Below, one piece after another: positions 58,904-64,000 of a DNA stretch of 64,000 bases (the stretch's first letter is position 1; each line of letters starts with the position of its first letter). Under the pieces are notes generated by a model. That model did no database searches, was not told where the DNA came from, and saw only the letters and a program-made list of their open reading frames with translations. Source of the stretch: Pelomonas baiyunensis (lineage in GTDB: Bacteria; Pseudomonadota; Gammaproteobacteria; Burkholderiales; Burkholderiaceae_C); contig NZ_JBIGIB010000003.1 in the NCBI RefSeq assembly GCF_043555935.1, forward strand, positions 682,001-746,000, read 5' to 3'. Position numbers and translations under genes: made by a program.

Positions 58904-60266
58904 CCGGGTGTGCACCCGGCCGGGCCGTCAGGCGCAGCCGCAGCCCGCCCTCGGGCCGCAGCGTGACAGCCATGCGCGGCTTGGGCGGCGTGGCGCTGGC
59001 GGGTGCGAGCGTGAAGCGCTGCAGCACCAGCGCGGCCATCAGCGTCATCTCCAGCACCGCAAAGTGCTGGCCCAGGCACACCCGCGGGCCCAGGCCGAAG
59101 GGGATGTAGGCGCCGCGCGGGATGTCGTGTGCGGCGTCCGGCAGAAAGCGCTCAGGCCGGAAGGCCTCGGCCTCGGGCCAGGAGCGCGGGTCGCGGTGCA
59201 GCAGCCAGGGCGTCACGCGCACCAGCGTGCGGGCCGGGAGCCGGGTGCCGGCGACCGTGATCTCGCGGGTCAGCCGCCGGGTCATGAAGGCCGCCACCGG
59301 CGGGTACAGGCGCATGGCCTCTTTCAGCGTGGCGCTCAGGTAGGGCAGGGCGCTGGCGTCGTCGGCCGTGGGCACGCGGCCGGCCAGCACGGCATCCACC
59401 TCGGCTTGCGCGCGGGCCTGGGCGTCGGGGTGGGCGGCCAGCAGCCAGCTCCACCACAGCAGGGCCGTGGCGCTGGTTTCGTGGCCGGCCTGGAAGCTCA
59501 CCATGCACTGGTCATACACCTCCTGGGCTGACAGCGCCTCGCCGGTGGCCTCGTCGCGCAGCGCCATCAGGCGGCCCAGCAGGTCGGTCTCTCCGGCATC
59601 GCCCTGCCGCCTGCGGGCCTGGATGTGCTGCCCCAGCAGGCCGTGCAGCAGGCGGCTGGCGCGGCGCTTGGCCGCCTTGCCCGGCAGGGGCAGCCAGTCG
59701 GGCAGCGTGACGGGCCAGAACATTTCGGCCAGCGCGGTTTCGCTCAGCACTTGAACGGCCTCGGCCGCGGCGGCGGTGTCCTCGCCGATCGGGCGGCTGA
59801 ACAGCGTGCGTGAGATCACGTCCATGGTCAGGTGGCTGTAGAGCGCGTCCATCGCCACCTCGCCCGGGCGCACGCGGTCCAGCCCGGCCTCGGCGGCCTC
59901 GGTCATCAGCGCGGCGTAGCCGGCCACCCGCTTGGGCGTGAAGGCCGGCATCAACATGCGGCGCTGGCGCTGCCAGGTGGCGCCTTCGGTCACCAGCACC
60001 GACTGGCCCATGAGGTCGGCAAACACCTCCGGCCCGCGCGCCCAGCGCACCAGGGCGTCGGCGTGGTCCACCATCACGGTGCGCACCAGCTCGGGGTCGA
60101 ACACGTCCACCGCCCGCTCGCCCAGGATGCGCTGGGCCACCAGGCCACCCAGCGGGCGCTGCGCCTCGATCACGGCCAGGTAGTCGCGGCGCATGGCCGC
60201 CAGGGTGGGCAGGCCCCACCAGCGGGTGGGGTGGGTGGGCAGGTCGTTCCAGGTGGCAGCAGTCAT
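58893..60266 (-). CDS. Cytochrome P450
   Basis: 457 aa (start 60266; 60275 also possible). The I-helix oxygen-activation motif is FQAGHETSATALLWW, the ExxR motif is in LKEAMRLYP, and the haem-binding loop is IPFGLGPRVCLGQHFAVLEM with the Cys ligand. No N-terminal membrane anchor, as expected for bacterial P450s. It resembles the CYP102/CYP110-like fatty-acid hydroxylase group, but the substrate is not readable. It is divergent from an AraC-type gene across 60 bp, suggesting that regulator controls it. No ferredoxin or reductase is near. Confidence 0.94.
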   Translation of the reverse strand: MTAATWNDLPTHPTRWWGLPTLAAMRRDYLAVIEAQRPLGGLVAQRILGERAVDVFDPELVRTVMVDHADALVRWARGPEVFADLMGQSVLVTEGATWQRQRRMLMPAFTPKRVAGYAALMTEAAEAGLDRVRPGEVAMDALYSHLTMDVISRTLFSRPIGEDTAAAAEAVQVLSETALAEMFWPVTLPDWLPLPGKAAKRRASRLLHGLLGQHIQARRRQGDAGETDLLGRLMALRDEATGEALSAQEVYDQCMVSFQAGHETSATALLWWSWLLAAHPDAQARAQAEVDAVLAGRVPTADDASALPYLSATLKEAMRLYPPVAAFMTRRLTREITVAGTRLPARTLVRVTPWLLHRDPRSWPEAEAFRPERFLPDAAHDIPRGAYIPFGLGPRVCLGQHFAVLEMTLMAALVLQRFTLAPASATPPKPRMAVTLRPEGGLRLRLTARPGAHPVSA

Positions 60267-60326
60267 GGCCGCCATGGTGCGCCGGGGGCGCCGGTGGGGT
60301 CTTGAACGAATGCGACACTGACCGGC

Positions 60327-61175
60327 ATGGACGTTGCGACCCACCTCTGGCTGCCCCCGCTGGCCCTGGCCGGCTGTGTGCGCGGGGTGATGCTGCGCGA
60401 CACCCGCGGCCGCGCGCTGGACGCGGTGCAGCGCGAAAACTTCTTCCCGGCCACGCCGCTGGTGAGCTTGTTCTGGTGGATCGAAGGCCAGAGCGACTGG
60501 CTGGAACGCCCGGGCTTTTCCGTGCCGCCGCCGGACCGCGTGCACGCGCCGGTCATGTTCGGCGGCCCGTTCACCTTGCCCACGCACACCCGCAACCCGG
60601 GCGAGATGGCGGCCTTCAAGTTGCTGATGCTGCCGGACGCGTTCACCGCGCTGACCGGTGTGTCGCTGGACGCGTGGGTCAACCGCGTGGTGGACGCATA
60701 CCGCGTGCTGCCGCCCGAGTGGCTCGACTGGACGGCCCACATGGCCGCCGCGCCGGACGACGCCGAACGGCTGCAGCGGCTGGAGGCGTTTCTGGTGCCG
60801 CGCTGGCAGGCGCTGGGCGGGCAGCGCCCGGGCCACCGCTACGCCGCCTGGACGGAAGCGCTGGCGGTGCGTGCCGCCACCAGCGCGGCCGGCCGCAGCC
60901 TGCGCCAGCTGGAGCGGCGCATCAAGGCCTGGGCCGGGTTGCCCATGCGCGAGCTGCGTGCAGTGTCACGGGCCGAGTCGGCCTTCTACGCGGTGGCCGC
61001 GGCCGAGCAGGGCGCGGGCCCGGTCAACTGGGCCGACATCGCCGCCGACAACGACTACGCCGACCAAAGCCACCTGTGCCGCGAAACCCGCCGCCTCACC
61101 GGCTTCAGCCCCGAAGACCTGCGCCGCCGCATCCAGACGGAAGAGGCGTTCTGGGCCTACCGGCTCTGGCGCTGA
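60327..61175 (+). CDS. AraC-family transcriptional regulator
   Basis: 282 aa. The C-terminal helix-turn-helix region (NWADIAADNDYADQSHLCRETRRLTGFSPEDLRRR) is a canonical AraC recognition end. The N-terminal effector domain (PATPLVSLFWWIEGQ, VMFGGPFTLPTHTRNPGEMAAFKLLMLPDAF) is the ABC-type AraC sensor without a cupin signature. It is divergent from the P450 gene and is the natural candidate for its regulation. Confidence 0.9.
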   Translation: MDVATHLWLPPLALAGCVRGVMLRDTRGRALDAVQRENFFPATPLVSLFWWIEGQSDWLERPGFSVPPPDRVHAPVMFGGPFTLPTHTRNPGEMAAFKLLMLPDAFTALTGVSLDAWVNRVVDAYRVLPPEWLDWTAHMAAAPDDAERLQRLEAFLVPRWQALGGQRPGHRYAAWTEALAVRAATSAAGRSLRQLERRIKAWAGLPMRELRAVSRAESAFYAVAAAEQGAGPVNWADIAADNDYADQSHLCRETRRLTGFSPEDLRRRIQTEEAFWAYRLWR

Positions 61176-61277
61176 AGTGACGCACTGAAGCGACCCGCCG
61201 AAGCCGCCCGGCATGCGGGCAGTCCCTGAGGCAAAACCGCCGGAACGAGCCGGGTACGCCCCCTAAACTCAATCGCA

Positions 61278-62096
61278 ATGAGGGGCATGCGTGGGTGGTG
61301 GATGACCGTGGGGCTTTGGGTGGCCGGTGGCGTTGCGGCCGCGGCCCCTGACAAGCTGCCGTGCCCGTCTCCGTTGCGCATCGCGTTCAACGACGTGGCC
61401 TCGCCGCCCGTCCTCAACGGTCAGGGCGCGGCGTTTGCCGATCCGCCCGGCTGGCAGGTGGAGGCCACCCGCGACGCGTTGCGTCGACTGGGCTGCACGG
61501 CGGACCTGCAACGCCTGCCCAGCCGGCGCATGAGTGCCAGCCTGCGGGCGGGGCAGGTGGATTTCGCGCTGCTGTATGGCGTGACGCCGGAGCGCCTGAA
61601 GAGCTACGTCTTTCCGATGGACGCCCAAAACCGGCCCGACGCCGCCTGGGCGCCGGCGTTCGCCCGGCTGGTGCTGTTTGCACGCACCAGCGTGAGCCGG
61701 CCCGCGACCTGGGACGGCCGCACGCTGCCGGCGGGCTGGACGGTCGGCGCCGTGGCCGGTTCGGTGCATGAAGACCTGGTGCGCGAGCGCGGTTGGCCCT
61801 TGGACGCACTGCCGTCGGTGGACCACGGTGCGCAGATGCTGCTGCACGGTCGCTTCCAGTTGCTGCTGGCCAGCCGCGAGTCGCTGAGCGCAGAAATGCG
61901 CGAGCAAGTGGTGGAGTGGGGCGTGGCGTCGCGCCAGCCCTTCTTTGCACCGGCGTCGCCCGCGTTCGCCGCCCAGTACCCGGAGTGGACTCGGGCCTTC
62001 TGGCAGGAGCTGTGCCGGGCCACGCGCCGGCAGGAGCCCGAGGCCCGGCCGGTGGATTGCGGCGTGGTGCCGCCGCCGTTGGCCGTGGGCCGCTGA
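61278..62096 (+). CDS. Periplasmic solute-binding-like protein, paralogue of the gene at 58079
   Basis: 272 aa with signal peptide (WWMTVGLWVAGGVAAAA). Conserved with the protein at 58079: LRIAFNDVASPPVLNGQGAAFADPPGWQVEATRDALRRLGC, LRAGQVDFALLYGVTPERLKSYVFPMDAQNRPDAAWAPAFARLVLFA and FWQELCRATR. Both sit alone, so they probably arose by local duplication around the P450/AraC pair and diverged. TAAACT lies eight bases before ATG, the same layout as its paralogue. Confidence 0.82.
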   Translation: MRGMRGWWMTVGLWVAGGVAAAAPDKLPCPSPLRIAFNDVASPPVLNGQGAAFADPPGWQVEATRDALRRLGCTADLQRLPSRRMSASLRAGQVDFALLYGVTPERLKSYVFPMDAQNRPDAAWAPAFARLVLFARTSVSRPATWDGRTLPAGWTVGAVAGSVHEDLVRERGWPLDALPSVDHGAQMLLHGRFQLLLASRESLSAEMREQVVEWGVASRQPFFAPASPAFAAQYPEWTRAFWQELCRATRRQEPEARPVDCGVVPPPLAVGR

Positions 62097-62190
62097 AGCC
62101 TGCTCCGGCACCGGTCGTGCGGCGGTCTTGCACCGTCAGGGTGCGGCCGGGCCACAATCTCTGTTTCGAGTTACCAACGGAGTACAGACC

Positions 62191-63369
62191 ATGTCCGACC
62201 CTATCGTCATCGTCTCTGCCGCCCGCACGCCCATCGGGGGCCTGCTGGGTGATTTCGCCGGCCTGGCCGGCTGGGAACTGGGCGCCGTCGCCATCAAGGC
62301 GGCCGTCGAGCGCGCCGGGGTGCCGGGCGATGCCGTGGATGAAGTGCTGATGGGCAACTGCCTGATGGCCGGCCAGGGCCAGGCGCCCGCCCGCCAGGCG
62401 CTGCGCAAGGCCGGCCTGCCGGATTCGGCCGGTGCCGTCACCATGAGCAAGATGTGCGGCTCGGGCATGCGCACCATGATGTTTGCGCACGACATGCTGG
62501 CCGCCGGCTCGGCCGACGTGATGGTGGCCGGTGGCATGGAAAGCATGACCAACGCCCCGCACCTGATGTTCGCGCGCAAGGGCATCAAGTACGGCGCCAG
62601 CGCCGTGTACGACCACATGGCCCTGGACGGCCTGGAAGACGCCTACGAGCGCGGCAAGGCCATGGGCGTGTTTGCCGAGCAGTGCGTGGCCAAGTACGCC
62701 TTCACCCGCGAGGCCATGGACCAGTACGCCATCACCTCCACCCAGCGCGCCAAGGCCGCCAACGAAAGCGGCGCCTTTGACTGGGAAATGGCGCCGGTGA
62801 CGCTGTCGGGCCCCAAGGGCGAGACGGTCATCAAGTTCGACGAGCAGCCCTTCAAGGCCAAGCTGGACAAGATCCCCACCCTCAAGCCCGCGTTCAAGAA
62901 AGACGGCGCCATCACCGCCGCCACCTCGTCCAGCATCTCCGACGGCGCCGCTGCCCTGGTGCTGATGCGCGAGAGCACCGCCAAGGCCCGCGGCCTCACG
63001 CCGGTGGCCCGCATCGTCAGCCACGCCGTGCACGCCCAGGCGCCGGACTGGTTCACCACCGCCCCGGTGGGCGCCATCCAGAAGGCGCTGGCCAAGGCCG
63101 GCTGGCAAGCCGGTGATGTAGACCTGTGGGAAGTGAACGAAGCCTTCGCCGCCGTGACCATGGCCGCGATGGCCGAGTTCAAGCTGCCGCACGAGATCGT
63201 GAACGTGAACGGCGGTGCGGTGGCCCTGGGTCACCCCATCGGCGCCAGCGGTGCGCGCATCGTCGTCACGCTGCTGGGCGCCTTGAAGGCCCGTGGCCTG
63301 AAGAAGGGCATGGCCGCGCTGTGCATCGGCGGCGGTGAAGCCACGGCCCTGGCCGTGGAGATGATCTAA
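62191..63369 (+). CDS. Acetyl-CoA C-acyltransferase (thiolase)
   Basis: 392 aa biosynthetic/degradative thiolase. Active-site Cys lies in TMSKMCGSGMRTMMFAHDM, the His in ALGHPIGASGARIVV, and the second Cys in AALCIGGGEATALAVEM. The enzyme condenses or cleaves acetoacetyl-CoA or 3-ketoacyl-CoA. The ATG follows GGAG at nine bases. It stands alone, so PHB, leucine or fatty-acid roles all remain possible. Confidence 0.95.
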   Translation: MSDPIVIVSAARTPIGGLLGDFAGLAGWELGAVAIKAAVERAGVPGDAVDEVLMGNCLMAGQGQAPARQALRKAGLPDSAGAVTMSKMCGSGMRTMMFAHDMLAAGSADVMVAGGMESMTNAPHLMFARKGIKYGASAVYDHMALDGLEDAYERGKAMGVFAEQCVAKYAFTREAMDQYAITSTQRAKAANESGAFDWEMAPVTLSGPKGETVIKFDEQPFKAKLDKIPTLKPAFKKDGAITAATSSSISDGAAALVLMRESTAKARGLTPVARIVSHAVHAQAPDWFTTAPVGAIQKALAKAGWQAGDVDLWEVNEAFAAVTMAAMAEFKLPHEIVNVNGGAVALGHPIGASGARIVVTLLGALKARGLKKGMAALCIGGGEATALAVEMI

Positions 63370-63376
63370 GGCTGGA

Positions 63377-64000
63377 TCACAGGCCGAGCAGGGCCCGCAC
63401 GCGCACCTGCTCGTCGGGCTTGAACTGCTGGTGCAGGTGCTCGGCCATCGCGGCGTCGCGCTGCGAGGCGGAGAGTTCCACCGCCTGCTGCAGCGCCTTC
63501 CAGCGCGCCTGAGCGGCGTTCAACCGGCGTTGCCAGTCCTGCCACGCGGCGTCCAGCGCGGCTTCGCGCTGGGCGGCATCGGGCAACACGGGCGGGGGCG
63601 TGGGATCGGGCGGTGCCCGACCTTCCAACGCAGCCTGCAGTTCCGCGTCTTCCTCGGCATAGAACGCCTCGGCCCACGCGGCACCCAGGCGCTGGCGGCG
63701 CAGCAACTGCCGCTCGGCCAGCGCAGCCGCCCAGGTGTGCGGCGCCCTCGGGTCCACCTGCACCCGCCAGGGGTGCCGCCCCAGGCCCACGTACACATCG
63801 AACCGGTCCAGCACCGCGGCCTGTGCGGCGGCGGACAGCGCGCTGCCGGCCACCAAGGCTTGCAGCTGCGCGCGGATCTCTTCCAGCGTTCGCTCGCCCA
63901 ACTGTGTGAGCAGGTGGTCGAAGCGCCGCCGCAGCTGCACGCTCGGGCGCGGCAGGCCGGTGGTGGGGGCGAGCGCCCAGTCGCCGTCGAGCTCGCTGCC
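63377..64000 (-). CDS. Lipase-specific foldase (lipase chaperone Lif), 5' end beyond window
   Basis: 207 aa are visible in a frame open to the window edge, so the N-terminus lies beyond 64000. The visible start, GSELDGDWALAPTTGLPRPSVQLRRRFDHLLTQLGE, matches the foldase signature GTxxDG...D..G followed by RxxFDYxLxxxGE. The helical remainder ends RVRALLGL. Lif proteins are anchored in the inner membrane and fold secreted lipase in the periplasm. The partner lipase gene is normally directly upstream, so it is expected just beyond base 64000. Confidence 0.82.
   Translation of the reverse strand, partial: GSELDGDWALAPTTGLPRPSVQLRRRFDHLLTQLGERTLEEIRAQLQALVAGSALSAAAQAAVLDRFDVYVGLGRHPWRVQVDPRAPHTWAAALAERQLLRRQRLGAAWAEAFYAEEDAELQAALEGRAPPDPTPPPVLPDAAQREAALDAAWQDWQRRLNAAQARWKALQQAVELSASQRDAAMAEHLHQQFKPDEQVRVRALLGL

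Overview
The window is high-G+C DNA (about 70% by eye) with dense, short-spaced genes. It most resembles a chromosome segment of a Burkholderiales betaproteobacterium of the Comamonadaceae/Ideonella/Roseateles type. The gene set fits: fused isobutyryl-CoA mutase, PEP-CTERM protein, AceK, NhaR, CreA, lipase foldase, many GGDEF proteins. No rRNA, tRNA, CRISPR array or intact insertion sequence was recognised. All calls come from reading the sequence and proteins by eye; no database search was run.

Layout. 1-3.5 kb: thioredoxin-TPR chaperone, then the overlapping purE-purK-tsaC operon. 3.5-9.8 kb: an SGNH-like lipoprotein lacking its catalytic residues, FadD acyl-CoA ligase, an FFLEELY-type protein, a lipase-like hydrolase, and hpd (tyrosine catabolism) divergent from an Lrp regulator. 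9.8-11.6 kb: a low-G+C accessory patch with an HNH-like protein and a DUF4238 protein behind a hairpin-rich non-coding stretch. 11.7-20.7 kb: HDOD protein, small proteins, a helix-turn-helix protein with a likely operator pair, an EF-G-like GTPase, an M28 peptidase, a large Pro-rich lipoprotein and a small secreted protein. 20.8-35.9 kb: a signalling-rich block with four GGDEF proteins (one degenerate), a CHASE3 histidine kinase with receiver, a NarL-type regulator, a BON lipoprotein, a lactonase-CreA-GGDEF-AidB-like operon, a lipid kinase and a lytic transglycosylase. 36-38 kb: a PEP-CTERM protein built of cysteine-containing repeats. 38-49.4 kb: icmF, OPT transporter, ExoD, BI-1 protein, nhaR, isovaleryl-CoA dehydrogenase, carbonic anhydrase and aceK. 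49.4-64 kb: an AraC-type regulator divergent from a four-gene operon (AhpD-like, redoxin, glutamine amidotransferase, MOSC), an M16 peptidase pair, DUF3297, an SH3 protein, two paralogous solute-binding-like proteins bracketing a P450 and AraC pair, a thiolase, and a lipase-specific foldase cut by the window end.

How the parts work together. Leucine, valine and tyrosine breakdown and fatty-acid activation are represented by ivd, icmF, hpd, fadD and a thiolase. The same palindrome (TTGACGTTWACGTCAA) lies upstream of icmF/OPT and of ivd, suggesting one regulator. An 8-bp box (TGTAGGAC and its reverse complement) recurs in the intergenic regions of the 20.6-25.1 kb signalling block, suggesting a local regulon for the NarL-type regulator. 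The most novel-looking items are the low-G+C HNH-like/DUF4238 patch, the higher-order 408-bp repeat PEP-CTERM gene and the TGTAGGAC network.
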